64,000 nt of DNA from Sternotherus odoratus (GCA_032164245.1 JAVMKO010000002.1:183092920-183156919), one strand, 5' to 3'. Counted from the stretch's first letter, positions 35,902 to 55,288 are shown. The notes: generated by a model not told the origin, from the letters alone. Numbers and translations are program-made.

Positions 35902-36769
35902 TCAAGATTTGATATGACATATAAGCCAGGTAAGACAAAAAGTTATAATGTAAGTAGTTTACCCTTAGCATTAAGCATGGGAAAAAGGTGTTTAAGCAAA
36001 AGGGTTTTTGTTTAAATTGAAGACTGTCCTCATATCAAAACCATTTTCCCCTTTAAGTTAAGGTCATGTTTAAAACTGCCAAATTCATATTTTTGTAACC
36101 CACTTTTAAAAGATTACTATATAATAAGACAGCCTGTCAAACCCTAACTAAGAAGAAATTTTGGAAAAATACCAAGGATTTTATCCACCATCCTCCAGTA
36201 CTCAGATATTTTCTTGCAACATAGGAACTCAAGTTTTCCATAAGAATCTTATGAAAATCTTAAATGAGTAATACACAAAATATAAACTTATCTTCTTTAA
36301 AAACATAAGATGATGGTGACATGTTTATTTCTTAATTTCAGTATGTTCACATTTTTATTTTACTGCAGAACTTTCACTATTTATAGACTTCCACTACCTT
36401 GGGTGTTTTGAAGACTATTGATATTCTTCTGTGCCTCCATCCACCCTTTCCTGGAATAATGCTCCTCCTCCAGGTCTCTAACTGAAAGTAAGTTGTGACT
36501 ACTCCTCTCTAAAAAAAAAAAAATTAAAAAAAAAATGTACCTCTCAGATTTCAAACAAAAAGATCACTGATAAAGTTCTGACTTCAGGACAACTTTAGCA
36601 ACCTTGGCATCTCCAAAATTATAGGTTCTTTTTAATTAAGTTTCAGACAATGCTCTATTTAACAGCACTCACAGAACAAACAGATGAGGTGATCTCATAT
36701 CAGTGGAAAGAGGTCTAAGATCTGCAATAGCTTTGCCTTTGGACATAGTGGATCACAAGGTGCCACTTA

Positions 36770-37045
36770 AGTTATATCTACACTACCACGGTAAGTCGAC
36801 CTACACTACGCAACTCCAGCTACATGAATGATGTGGCTGGAATCCACATACCTTAGGTCAGGTTATCATGGGGGGTCGACGGGAGAAAGTCTCCTGTCAA
36901 CTTACCTTACTCATCTCGTCGGGGGGAGGGGTGTAGAGTACAGGGGTTGACTGGAGAGCGATCTGCAGTGGATTTGGTGGGTCTTTTCTAGACCCGATAA
37001 ATTGACCACTGGTGGATCGATCTCAGAGCATCTATCTCCACTGTT
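36770..37045. mobile_element. Palindromic MITE, decayed
   Basis: atctacactaccacggtaag with tcgacctacactacgcaact at left, and gatcgatctcagagcatcta...ctccactg at right, with internal gtcgacgggagaaagtctcc motifs. It resembles the turtle MITE family also clipped at 23355-23400. Ends imperfect, no transposase. Confidence 0.45.
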
Positions 37046-37424
37046 AGTGTTAGATCCCTATTTTTGGGATCTGGCAGAAGGACTTATTTTAAATTAACAC
37101 CACTCATTCCATTCAAAGAGATCCCAGAGATTACCAATGAGTACCTTTAACTTCCAAGGCCCTGGCAGGCAGAGCACCAAACGGAACCATTAGATTGCAT
37201 CTAATTACATTAGAAGAGTAAACAGGGAGAACACAAGATGCCACAGGTTCAGATGCAATCAGTATTTGGAAAGACAATCTAAAGTACCATCCTCTTAACT
37301 AAAATATACCAATTCCCTCAAGCACTGTGTTCTAGGGTAATAGGTCTAAATAAGGAGCAGCTAGCTATAGCTCACTCCAGGCAAGGCTGATGTGATTCTG
37401 GTAGGAAGGGCAAAACATTTCCAT

Positions 37425-37545
37425 GGAGTCTTAGAATTTAAGGTCAAAAGGGATCACCAGATCCTCTAATCTGACCTCCTGTATATCATAGACCACCAAA
37501 TACGATCCAGCACCCACATGCTAACCCCAACATATAAAATTAGAC
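37425..37545 (-). mobile_element. CR1-like 3' fragment
   Basis: ggtcaaaagggatcaccaga with tcctctaatctgacctcctg and tatatcatagaccacca is the minus orientation of a CR1-type 3' end. A sister fragment is at 48395-48520. Short and decayed. Confidence 0.45.
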
Positions 37546-38428
37546 CAAGATATTATAGCCCTCAGGAGGCTAAACTTGCCTGCAGGGAGTAAAATAGATC
37601 AAGATGGATCGCTGTCTAAGCTTACTGAATGGCAGGGAATTAAGTGAGATAATATATCAAGATGATCCACCCCCACACACTGCAGAAGTTGAAAAAAACA
37701 CCCAGTCACTGCCAATCTGGCCTAGGAGAATACTCCTTTCTGATCCCACATATGGCAATCAGTTAGACCCTGAGCAAGAACTGGCCAGCCAATCATCTGA
37801 GCAAGAAAATGATCAGTTACCACCACAGATCACTAAACATTGCATTGGCTACCAACAGAATTTTAGTTTAACTTCAAGGTCCTAGCCATCTTCAAAGACC
37901 TGAATGAACTATTGCCCAGTTATCTCTCCACTCTGTCCATATTAACATGCTCAAATAAACAGTGCTTTGGCTGACTGAGCCAAGGTTTAAGTTCTTCCTT
38001 CAAAACAATGTATTTATACTTGGGACTTGGGAAAAAATCTGTTATATGGTTATTTCCCTTCTGTTACTAGTTTTTACTCCAGTCCAAGACAGTTGAGTTA
38101 TGTCTCTCTCACTGCAGATACTGGAGGAAGTTCACACTTGGTCACACACCTTCTACTCTCAAAACAGATGAGTATTTCTAAAGCTGTACAAAAAGTCTAA
38201 ACTCATCAGGGTGGATAAAAATCAGATTTTTTTTGATAAAATGCTTAATTAAGATACATTATAGCTCAAAGCTAGCTCATCATGGAATAGGGATTATAAA
38301 TTCTAATTCTATAGTATGAGAATATATTCATGTAATGTTTTAAGAAAAAATTTGTAAATAAGTTCCAGTAGTTCATGGATTAGGAACCCAATCTTATGGG
38401 ATACCAGGAGCTTCTGTAAAGATTAGAT

Positions 38429-38711
38429 CATGGGTAGGCAACCTATGGCATACATGCCGAAGGCAGCATGCGAGTTGATTTTCAGTGGCACTCACACTGC
38501 CCGGGTCCTGGCCACCAGTCTGGAGGGCTCTGCATTTTAATTCAATTTTAAATGAAGCTTCTTAAATATTTTAAAAACCTTATTTACTTTACATACAACA
38601 ATAGTTTAATTATATTTTTAGACTTGCAGAAAGAGACTTCACACGAAACCTTAAATTAGAGTGAATAAATGAAGACTCAGCACACCACTTCTGAAAGGCT
38701 GACGACCCCTG
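38429..38711. mobile_element. Non-autonomous hAT element, AT-rich
   Basis: Ends CATGGGTAGGCAACCTATGG and ctgaaaggctgacgacccctg are typical of a hAT family with CAGNGGTNGGCAACCT termini. gattagat before and gattattt just after suggest a decayed target duplication. Confidence 0.65.
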
Positions 38712-39049
38712 GGATTATTTAGGTTAATCTTTCTATATACCCAATGGGACTCAGTGCTCAGTAGATACCATCAGAGATGCTTAGTTTTGCAGTTCTCAAA
38801 CTGTGGGTTACACCTCTAACCAAGATAGCTATGTCAACTTAACTTTTGAGTGCCTTTGGCTCAGGTCTAGATCATCCTATAAGAAATTCCAGACTCTCAT
38901 AAAGAAGCCAAATTTGACATCAGAACCTGAGATGCCAAACATATCTGTTCTCAGACTAGTCACTAGTCTCAGAAATGTGTTCTTGGTATATGCTTGGAAT
39001 GTGCACCTTCTAATCTCCCCACCCATAGAGGCAAATCCCTCTAGAATGT

Positions 39050-39770
39050 GTCTTATAGAAGGGGGAGGGGGAGTCAGATCCCCAAAGAGGGGCAGGACCT
39101 CCCCAGATTGTAATGTTCACAAAGGACCCCCCTAGATCATGGGAGCAAAAATCAGACATCCACAGGAGGGCAATGATACCCAACTCACATTAAGAAATTA
39201 GGGAGTGCAGTGTGGACACTCGCAGAAAGGCAACCCTGCCCACCAGAATCCAGTTCACATGAAGTATGGCAGCTTCCCCTCACAAGATCCTGGTGTACAC
39301 ACAACAGTGAGTGGAGGGTGGTAGGGTGTGGGGCTCAGATGCCCCTGGAGGGGGGTCATGACTCCCAGATCACATGAAGAGGTGAGGGAATGGGATTCAG
39401 ACAATCCCAGAAAGGCAAGCACCTCCAGAACCTGCTTCACATGAGGAGGGGGAGTAGGGATCACAGTCAAACCCCTGCACAAAATTGACCCAGATCCTGG
39501 TGTGCACACATGAGGTGGGGGTGGGGGATAGAGCAGGGCTTAGACACCAGTGGGGGGGGGGAACCCCCAGATCCCAGTTCAAATGGGAGGTAGGGAATGG
39601 AGCTCAGAGACGTTCGCCTGAAAAGGAAGCTCCCTCCAGAACTTGATTGCATAAAGGGGGGAGCCACTTCTCTGTAGAAGGGCTGGAGCTCCCAGATCAT
39701 GATACACATAGGAGAGGGGACTGTAGGGCTGACAGGTGCCCCTACCTATAGCTTCCCCCAGTCCTGTTTT
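39050..39770 (+). repeat. Degenerate minisatellite, irregular 60-80 bp unit
   Basis: Successive units share (c)agatcctggtgtacacac or gaaccttcacatgagg, then a G-rich run, ggaatggggctcagac and a C-rich accccc step. Unit starts are at about 39245, 39285, 39366, 39428, 39489, 39568, 39638 and 39692, with weaker copies from 39104. The open frames on the minus strand (PPPH/SCDLG-type) repeat because the DNA does. Confidence 0.6.
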
Positions 39771-42700
39771 CACTTACCCTCATGTCTCCCTTCCCAGTGC
39801 CCAATCCATCCCATCTCACCATCTTTAGTCCCCAACACTTGATCCCTCAATCCTTCCCCCATTCTTTAATCTTTCACCTCTAACCATCCTCTTCTCTTAG
39901 CACAAATTGGGTTGTGTAGTTAAAAAAAAAATCAACATTTTTTGAATATAGAGCTGCCCTGTGATTACATTTGCCTCAAATTATAAATCCCCTTCGATAC
40001 AAATAAATACACCTACTTTTTTTCCCCTTTAAATTTCTGCACTGGTTTACATTTGAACTCACGGTGCTTGGGTTCATTGACTTTGATATTTCATCAGAGC
40101 TGCCCAGCTTTTAGGATAAACAGGTATTTTTCCAGATTGTTACCCCCGCTCACTGCCAATGCACAATGTAATTCCTTTAGCTCATCATTTAATGTAAAAA
40201 GCTTCTGACTCTGTAAACTGAAGAAGCAGTTTTTCTCCCAATAATGCTTTGATTTGATTTTCATCCAAGAGTTGGGTGCTATGCATTTTGTTGGCACGCA
40301 CCCCGGTGCAAGGAGTCCTCGTTTGATCTCTATGAGTAAAAATCGATTGCCAAAATGTCAACGTCAAGAAAAGCCATTTATAGCTTAGAAATCCCTTGGT
40401 CTAAGGACTCCAAAATTCGCTCACCCACAGATCCCCGCCCTCTATGAGGCATACATGGATTGCCTTGAAATTTGGTAACTGTGTATGTTTTAGAGCTCTG
40501 AGAAGAGTTAGTTGAGCTTGAAACAGAAAGCTGGTCTTAACCTTAACTATTAGCAGGGCGAATAAAGCACTTAAAATCTATTCATGGCTTGTCATCTGGC
40601 TAGCTGGCAAATTTTATTCCATTCCAATGTAATTAACGTGCACGTGGTTTTAAAAAAAATCTGTTTATAGTTGGAATAAAAATAAAATTTGTGTGTTGCA
40701 CATTTCCTTGAATGAACATTCTTATCTGTCTGAATCATGGAGTAGATTATTATCTAGCAGAAAAATAGCCAAGTTGATACATGGCTACTGCCCTGCTTCT
40801 GTCTCCCACCCACGTTATAGCGATCTGTGAGAGTTACGAGTCCAAATTATTCTATAGTTGGCTGGCTGACTGACGGCAAGGTCCATTTATAAATACAGTT
40901 ATGTGACTGCAGACTTAGCCTCAGAATAGTGCTCCAATTTAAATATTAAGATTTTATTAAGAAAAATGTTCTAGTTCTTGTGGTTGTGAAGAAATCTTCC
41001 AAAAGTGGAGATTATACATTGATGCAATTATTTTTGTCTTAGACTGTGAACAGCCTGAAAATGGCACATAAAAAGCTACCAAGAGATTAAAGTGATAAAA
41101 TGTGGCTGATGTGCTTTTATCACCTAGTATTAGGTCATCCAGTTTTGTTCTGGTTGGACAGAAAGTCACATGATTTGTTGCGGTTGCAGAACTTGGTGCC
41201 TTTCCAGGTAATGAGTGGGTCTAATATGAAAGTTCTTATTTTAGGTATAGGTTTTTGAACATGGCTTAAATCTCCTTTGTCTAGATTATAGTTGGGTGGT
41301 GGTTATGCAGTTTGGCCGGATATTGTCTCTCCCTCTAAATTAGTTAGTTGCTATTACTGTGATAGCTGTAGCCTTTTTATCTTTTTTTAGTATGCACCCT
41401 GTACATACATTCTACTAGCAGTTTCTTCTGCAGAAGTGTTAGTGAAAAACTTTGGATGGTGTAACAACTAAAGACTTTTTTTTTTCCTTTTAAGAAACTG
41501 TCAGCTGACTATGCTGATGAAAGTAGAATAGAATTTTTGTTTATAATTGGAAAGTTGCCATTTTATGGTAAAAAAAAAATCTACCTTCATAAAACTAAAT
41601 TTCAGTTCTGGGGCATATAGCCTTGCTCTGTTTATAGCCGATCCCTGCTTGATTGTGACAGCTACCACCACAATACACCTGCTCATTCATTCTTGTAAAA
41701 CCTTACTCTCATTGATCCATTCTAGCTTATGTGCATTCAGCACGTCCTCTGTGTATCCGATGATCTCTCAAGGAAGACCATCTTCTTTGTACTGTCATCC
41801 TCTTTGCCCAAGACAAAAAGTACAAACACATTTCAAACATTTAGTTTTCTCCCAGAAAAAAAAATTAAGCTGCCGATATAGAAAGCATAAATTTATCATG
41901 GGCAAAAATATAATCAACCAGCCTCAAAGGTAATGCATGTTCTTGAAACATCTGTAGAAAGAGTCAGTAGTCTGTATACATGAACTGCTAATGGTGGCAG
42001 ATATCTAGCCAACTAGATATGTTGGGGTATGTGAATGTTCATGGTTGCCAATCTTGGGTGTTATCCAAATACGCTGTAGGACTAACAGTAACTCAAGTTG
42101 TAGGTCAGTGTGCAAGGCAATTATTTAAAACATTTATTTTTTAAAAAACCCACTATTTTAGGACATTAAATGAATTGATAGACTACAAAGCTCTGTTTCC
42201 TTGAAGAAGAAAATTAATTCTGTTAAGACAATTGGTCTGCTTCTTCACTACTGAACTGCTGGCAGTACAAACTATGTTATGGTGAGAAAAACTAAGAGAA
42301 ACCTAACCTAATATTTTAGGTCAAGGATAAAGTATTGTAAATATCACATTGCATCCCCAGAAGCAAATCATTTCAAACTCTTTGTGCATTTCACTTCTTA
42401 CTTGCCACATTGGATATTGCAGGCATGTGAGTGCATAGGCACATTGAGATCAGTTAAAGGCTTGGTCAGTTCAAAGTACCAAACGTTGAAGTTAGAGGTG
42501 GGTTATGTTGATTTATTTTGAATGGTTGAGGCTTATGAGAGCTCTAAATTTAAACAAAAAAACTGAATTAAGAACCTAACTTCTGAATTGTATATTGTAC
42601 ATAATGAAGCAAAGTCATTTTATGGAGTACTGTATAGTATACAACATATACAGTCACAGAGGGGAGGCTGACATTAAATAATTGGTCTCCAGCTTCCATA

Positions 42701-43225
42701 GATGAATTATAGCTGTATATCCCTTCTCAGGTTCCCAGGGAAGATGTAATAGAGGAAAGAGGATTTCCTGTTTCACTTAAAAATACTGGGCTGTTATCAA
42801 TAGCTGCCACTATAGGTCACCATGCCGCAAGTACTGGGCTGTCATTCCCAAGTGCTGTTGTGGGTCACCATATCTTAATAACTAATTTATTGTTCCCAGT
42901 TTTTGCTGTGGGCTGCCATGCCTCGCCCCCATCTATATCTTCAATACTAGAAAAGTGATTCAGAAGGGCAGGGTGTGTGGGGAGGAGTGTTCTCTGCAAA
43001 CACGGTCAAGAATGATATAGTAGGGCTGTCCCAGAAGTCTCAGTTTTCATAGCCTTCACTCAGGATCTCCTGCCACAGGGTTTGCTCCTACATCTCAAAC
43101 AATCCTACATGAACTGGACAACGTAGGATATTCCTCCAAAGTAGTAGTCTTTCCTAGTGTCCTACAGGCCTTCTGCCTTCCTGGCCTATACAGGAGTTTA
43201 GACAGATGTGAGGTCCACAATGAAG
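39771..43225. other. Intron 1 sequence, nothing recognised
   Basis: AT-rich intron with scattered short unsupported open frames (largest 41547-41933, no recognisable domain). Confidence 0.5.
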
Positions 43226-43592
43226 AGTTAGGCCAACACAGCTACATTACTCAGGAGTGTGAAAAAGCCACACACACTGAGTACCATAGTTAAGCTGACC
43301 TCGAGTCTCTGAGTAGACAGCACTAGGTCAACAGAAGAATTCTTTCCTCTGCCTAGCTCTCAGGGAGCTGGATTAACTACAGTAACCAGAGAATCTCTCC
43401 CACTGGCAGAAGTAGGTTCTCCCATTACTGTAGTTAATGCACCTCCCCCCAAGAGGCGGTAGTTTGGCATAGGAAATAAATTTTCTGTCGACCTAGTACT
43501 GTATACACAGGGATTAAGGTTGGCTTAACTATGGCACTCAGTTCATGTCGCTTTTTCACATTCCTGAGTGATGTAGCTGGGTTGATCTAATT
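43226..43592. mobile_element. MITE with long terminal inverted repeats
   Basis: About 68 bp at the left (ttaggccaacacagctacat...accatagttaagc) is the inverted copy, roughly 85% by eye, of the right end (gcttaactatggcactcag...tgtagctgggttgatctaa). The middle has gtcgac and ctgtagttaatgcacctccc motifs of a turtle-common MITE family. No transposase. Confidence 0.65.
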
Positions 43593-43685
43593 TTTTCTAG
43601 TGGAAGGGTGAGCAATCGGTTGTGAGAGGTTCAGCTCACTGTGCAGGTCTGGTAACATAATCAAGGTAGCATGTGGCCTTCACTA

Positions 43686-44373
43686 GGGGTATGGTTAGAC
43701 TAGAGATTATAGCGCGTTTGTTTGTAGCGCTTCCCAATTTAGTGCAATAGGTATCGCGCTAGAGCCTGGGAACATTTAAACCCTGTAGCGCTAAAGAATG
43801 CACACATTTGCAGCGCTTCTGGCGGCAGTGACAGTAGTGCGATAGGGCAGGTAACCCAGCATTCAGCTGGGTGCAACGTGCTTTGAAAAGGAGGGGGGTG
43901 GGAGGGAACGTGTACGCAGGGAGACAAGTTTAGGCTGTCAGTGACTTTACCGTAGAGGAAACTGACAGGCTCTGCATTGAAATCACACAGCTCAGTCTGT
44001 CAGCATTTCCAACGGTTATTTCCTGTGAGTTGTAACAGACAAACTGAAAAGGTACTTCCGCATTCTTCCTCCCGTTTTCCAAACAACACCTATACATCAT
44101 TTGCCTTAAATGGCTTGTTGATTGCCTTGCATGGCTCAGAGGCGTGCTAGAGATCCCTTATCGCGGAATGAGTGATTCATGGGTGGTCACATTCGCACCG
44201 TTGCGCTATAGCGCTAGCGCAACAAGCCTTATTACCCTCGGAAAGGAGGTTTTATAGTTGCGCTTTAAACAGTGAGTTATTGCGCAAAATGTGAATTGAA
44301 AGTGTGTAGGGTTAGATAATTATAGTGCTCCTGGAGGGTTTTAGCGCTATAAAGCGCCAGTCTAACCATACCC
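43686..44373. mobile_element. MITE of unassigned superfamily
   Basis: 688 bp with inverted ends GGGGTATGGTTAGACT and AGTCTAACCATACCC, each followed inward by gcgct motifs. AGCGCT/TAGCGC occurs many times across the element, giving repeated hairpin potential. No coding capacity. No clean duplication. It lies 93 bp from the previous MITE. Confidence 0.65.
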
Positions 44374-44787
44374 TACGCTACTGCCTGTGATAGGTGTAAG
44401 CAGAAACATAAGCCAGGAAACCAGAAGGAACAATTTATCACCTTAACATTTTCTGCAGTGCCAACTAATGGCTTAATGGGATGGAAAGGGGGAGGGGGAG
44501 CTGGAAATGGGGGAAGGTCGTGCCCACTACACATTGCAAGGAATGGTGGTGCAGAGTATGAGAAAAAGAGAAGCACACACCAGTCTTCTCTCACATGCTT
44601 GACGTTACTGAAACAACTATCTAATAAAACTGTCAAATTTTGGGACACAGGGCCAGTGAGAGAAATCTTATCTGAGGAGGGTTAGCAACTACACATTGAA
44701 AACATTTCAAAAGTATGACCATTATCCCCATTCTACTATCATAAAATAGTAGGAGGGATGAGGAACACAGACATCACATAGCAACTG

Positions 44788-44985
44788 TGTGGCCAAGTGG
44801 AAAAAACACTGCACTCAGACTATTCATAGCTCTGCCACTGGCCTGCTGGGTGAGGTTGGACAAGCCATATCACCTTTATTCCTCAGTTTCCTATCTGCAA
44901 AATGGGGATAAAGATGCAAAGTTCTTTGAGATCCACTGATGAAAAGCACTATACAAAAGCTAGGTCTTTTTATTATTACCTAGCC
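44788..44985 (+). repeat. MIR SINE
   Basis: Full-length-like MIR order: gtggccaagtggaaaaaaca (A-box side), tctgccactggcctgctggg, cctcagtttcctatctgcaa with aatggggata, ctttgagatccactgatg, ending in ttattatta. Confidence 0.75.
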
Positions 44986-47900
44986 ATGATAGCATATCAA
45001 CTGCAAACCAAGGTGAGATCTGCAGCTGTCTATATGACCATTAATTCCTATCAGTAAATACAGCTGTTTACAAAAGCCTAAGAAATTAAATGGCAAAAAA
45101 AAAATCATTAATGCAGTGTTAATGTTGCCCAGTTATAGCTTGTGCCCTTTTAGAAGGCTGAGAACAGCAAAAAAATCTTCTGAAAAGCAGGAAATACGTA
45201 TTTAAAGGAAATACCCATGAAACCTAGTTCTGCTCTCTTTAAGCGATGCCCCACTGTGCCCATAACACACACACTCCCACTCTGCCTTTTCACTGAAATG
45301 GACAGGTATTACCTGCACTTGGCCTAACCGCAATCACTAAGCCTACTTGTCGGCAGAATACTTTACTTGTAAAATTTAACCACCACCTAGGTCTCTTTTA
45401 CAACCCCTTCCTACTTACTCAAAGAATACCATCCACAACTATACTTCCTCTTACCCATTGTTATATACTCCTACTGCTCTCATATCCCACTTCACTACTG
45501 ACAATAACCATGGCAAGACAACTCCATGCCCTGCGCTACTAAGAGAATCTATACAATTCTGTACTGAAATGATCTAGACTGGAATGTCAAGATGCAATAT
45601 GTACCTCTTTCCTTTGACAGCACACCTAGGAAGACAGACTCAAACCACCTCATATCAGTCACAGCTCTTCCCACCTGCTGCTCCTTATTCTTCCACCATT
45701 AAATTCAGCTACACCTAATAAACTGAATGCAACTACTGTATAATGAATTGAGATAATTGCCAGTGGCTACTACCAGCTTTAGATGGGGACCAGAGAAGAC
45801 TGAATTGGTGTTTACCTTAACTTTATATTTCCCTGATTTTCAGAAGTTTGAGTTTTGCAGAACTCAAATTTTTAAGAGGACACGTTGTTACTGGGCCACT
45901 TTCACTCTACATTAGCCAACGCTTTTATCATTTAATGATATTAGAACCCCACGGTGGAACTGACACCAGGCAGTTCACTTGGTCATTTAACTTTCATATT
46001 AATACCAGCACAATACAGTGTTCATCTTCTCACTGGGGTATATTGTCATTTGAATAGTATGGATAAGATTACAGTAACTGCATTACAAAGACTGGCATCA
46101 AATGGAGAATATGAAAAAAATAAAAAAATAGTATAATTACTCAGTATCTGAAAATAGGTCTTAACCCATTACCAAACCTATAATAATTGGAGAAAACTAA
46201 ATTCCCTATAATCAGTAACCATGTTACAGTTCATCATATGGTCACATGCAACAATTTACTTGTAAACAAATAAGGTATTGGAATATTTAGCATATCATTT
46301 AGTCTGACTAATGTAATGTATAAATCCAGTATTACTGAAAGCGTCAAAAATTATGTTCTCATCATGTATTTGTGATTTTCAAGGTTTGGGTTTTTTTAAA
46401 ACTTCATATGACTTTATGGTTTAGATAGTCAAACATTATATTTCAGGAAGAACACACATGGATACTTGAAGTATGTGCTGTCCCAAACTTCAATATTTAT
46501 TACGGAACAGCTGGTCATGACTCGTTTGATGCACTCTGAAAAAAAATAAAAATCTTAAAATAGGGCATAAATCCCTGCTTTTTCCTACATGGAGGTGCCT
46601 TTTCAGTGTGGCATTTAACATATAAAATTTAAAGGGCATAATTTAAAAGTATTTAATTTAAATTTTAAATTACCTGAGCATTGAATCTTGAGTAACTGTT
46701 TGAATGGACAGTTTTTAAATAGCAATTAGTCAATTTTTGTTATTTTCCATGCAGAAAGTTTATCGGTCAAACCTGAGAATAATCTTCAGAGAAATGCATA
46801 AAATGACTTTTTCAAAATGGCCACCATCTCCTGATGTCCTCAATGGGACTGAGGCCACTTGGTTAAGATGGCCATTACTTCAGAAGAAAATTTAGTTTGT
46901 CTTTAACAATGCTGGCCACCAGCTCCCATTATTCCAATAGGAGAGAAACCACATTGTCCGTGGGAAGATGGTGACCCCATATGCTATACAGGGAGTGGCA
47001 CTATGAGAAGCAGAAGAACATGGGAGGAAGGGGGAGCAGAGGAAAAAGGAAGAAAGTGTATATTCGGGGAACTTGGAAGGTACATGGAGGCAACATAACA
47101 GGAGAGGCAAGAGGAAGACTGACAGCCAAAGAAAGGCAAATGTGGGAAAGAGAAGAGGGCAGAGGATAGCATGGTATTTACCAAATATGGTTTTTATGAG
47201 GCAAAAATCAGTTTCTACCTTGCCGCAAAAGACTAGTTAGTCCCTGTTCTAGGACTTTCTATTTTTAAAACTGTTTAGTCAATGCACTCCAAATTACACT
47301 TTGTTTTTGTTAAATATTCAAATTGTGGTTACATAAGGCAGTACATTCATAGATTACTTTAGGGTCATACAAACAAAAAGCAAATCCGCAGTGGGTATGT
47401 AACTGAAATCCTGTATACAGACATTCTGAGCTTCATTTTGGTTCGGTATTTTCTCAAGGAAAATTATACATGTCCTGTCATATTCCAGTTTTCAATACTG
47501 GAAGAACAAAAGTCAAACACATTCAATTATATGAAAACAATAATGCAGAGTTTTAGACTTGAAGCATTAAACAATCAGAAGCATGCAGACTACCAGTCCA
47601 GATCCATTTGGCCATGCAGCGTTCTGTAACATAAGACCAACTCTGATATAGTGGCTAGACCAAGCATATTTCTCAGTTTTGAACAGATGTATCTGAAGTT
47701 TAAAAAGCTTTGCTCTATGCTTGCTGAACTTGCTGGACACTGATGCAATTATGTTTCCCAGTTTAAACCGGTATTTACCATCGCCCTGTTCTAAACTAGT
47801 TTTCCCTGGGAAATTGCCAACCCTGGAAAAGGGACAGGGAAGGGCAATGCTATCAGTAGAACTAAGAGAATTTCTGGCAGAGATCTGAGGATGTAGTGAT

Positions 47901-48394
47901 AAACCTCCCTTATTCTTCATTTTGATTGACTCCACCCAATAATTGGTTTGGGGGATAGGTGGGAGGGAGTGCATGAAACAGTAACTCTTAGAAATGAGAA
48001 CTGCCCCAAATCATTTAAATAATGTATTAATACTAAAACCTAACAATGACTATTTAAATGTCAACATTTTAATTTACATCAATCATTATTTTAGCAGAAA
48101 CATCTAGCTAGTATGCCTTTACCATGACTTTGTATTCAGCAGAAAAAGATGCATTTTAAACACATTAGCTAATGTGTTAAAATCATAATATATTCAAGGC
48201 TAGTTGCTGTTTTACCCATGTGTTAGGTGGTCAAAATAAACAGTGGAGAGAGGGAGTAGGAAGTCCCAGCTAACATACCTTTTTCCGACTGTAAACATGA
48301 CCAATCACTTTCAAACTGAAACTTAAGTGCAACCTCCACTATGAAGAGATTACAAGTACTGAGCTGGGGTAATAATGAAAATAGGTTTAACATA
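44986..48394. other. Intron 1 sequence, nothing recognised
   Basis: AT-rich intron. An open frame at 47567-47974 (-) has no recognisable domain. Confidence 0.5.
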
Positions 48395-48520
48395 TTTGAA
48401 GATTCTAAGGCCAGAAGGGACCATTGTGATCATCTTAATTTGTCCTCCAGTATAACACAGGCTACAGAATTTCCCCAAATTAATTCCTAGAGCATATATT
48501 TTAGAAAAAATCCAATCTGA
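48395..48520 (-). mobile_element. CR1-like 3' fragment
   Basis: gattctaaggccagaaggga with ccattgtgatcatcttaatt and tgtcctccagtataacacag parallels 37425-37545 and belongs to a CR1-type 3' end. Confidence 0.5.
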
Positions 48521-48929
48521 GGTATACCTTCACTGTTTGATTGCATTTTAATGTTTGAGATATTAAGCAAACATTAAAATGCATATACTTTGCAACATGA
48601 CAGATGCAGTGTTAGGGCTAGCTTTTCCAAGTCAAAGTAAAATTAAACTGTTGCTTAGAAAACTGATAGCTATCAACTACTGATAGCAACAACCCCTATC
48701 AAGCCATTCAAACTTCAGTAGCAGAAGGCAGTATAATTTTTACTTCCTAGTTTCCCAATGCATTACTTAGTGGGCTGCTGAACTTTGCTATACTGTTAAT
48801 GTGCCAACCCATATTTTGAACATGTTGACTTCTTCATATAATTCTACTTTATACATTCCTTCCATCTTTTCTTTGGTAGTTTAATGTGCATCTTCTGTCT
48901 GTGTGAAATATAGCAAAGGGCAAGAATGG

Positions 48930-49100
48930 AAACCAGAAATTTCAAAATCCTAATTCCAGTTTTGCTACTGACTTGCTCTGTGGATGTTGACAAGTCAATT
49001 TATATTTCAGTTTCCCCATATGTATAATAATACTTGCTTACTTCATGGGTGAAGATTAAAGTTAATATAGTTACTTGAAAATATAAATCCCTGTGTAAGT
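48930..49100 (+). repeat. MIR SINE, decayed
   Basis: ttttgctactgacttgctct then tcagtttccccatatgtata, then attaaagttaatatagttac, matching MIR core and tail. Confidence 0.55.
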
Positions 49101-54947
<5,847 letters not shown>

Positions 54948-55216
54948 CTACCCCCAGCGCTTCCTATCGGCGGCTGCTCCCGGGCCAGGCTCTGGCCATC
55001 GCCGCCCGTCGGGCGCGCTGCGGAGCCCCGCCGCCGTTCACATCGTAGAGCGCTGCCGCGAGGGGGGGAGGGGTCCACAGCGAGCCCCGTGCGCCTACCC
55101 TCGCGAGGCGCAGCAACCGCCACCCGCCCTCTTCGCCGCCCTGCCTGCCCCCGAATGGCAACGCGTAGCCTCAGCCGCCCGGCAGCGACGGGCAAGGGGC
55201 GGCAAGCGGCGCTCCC

Positions 55217-55288
55217 ATTGGATACTCTGCTTCCGTTAGTCCTAGCCGGATTGGCTACGACACATGAAGGGCAGCCCTGTACGCCAAT
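55217..55288. promoter_or_regulatory. Cluster of three CCAAT/Y boxes
   Basis: ATTGG at 55217-55221, ATTGG at 55250-55254 and CCAAT at 55284-55288 lie 33 and 34 bp apart. That is about three helical turns each, placing them on one DNA face. A CTTCCG core lies between the first two. NF-Y binding is the established reader of such boxes in CpG-island promoters. They sit about 400-475 bp upstream of the GLCCI1 start codon. Confidence 0.6.

Noticed and set aside
39050..39770. CRISPR-like array
   Set aside because: Units are degenerate, vary in length and lack identical short repeats with unique spacers; the context is vertebrate intron.
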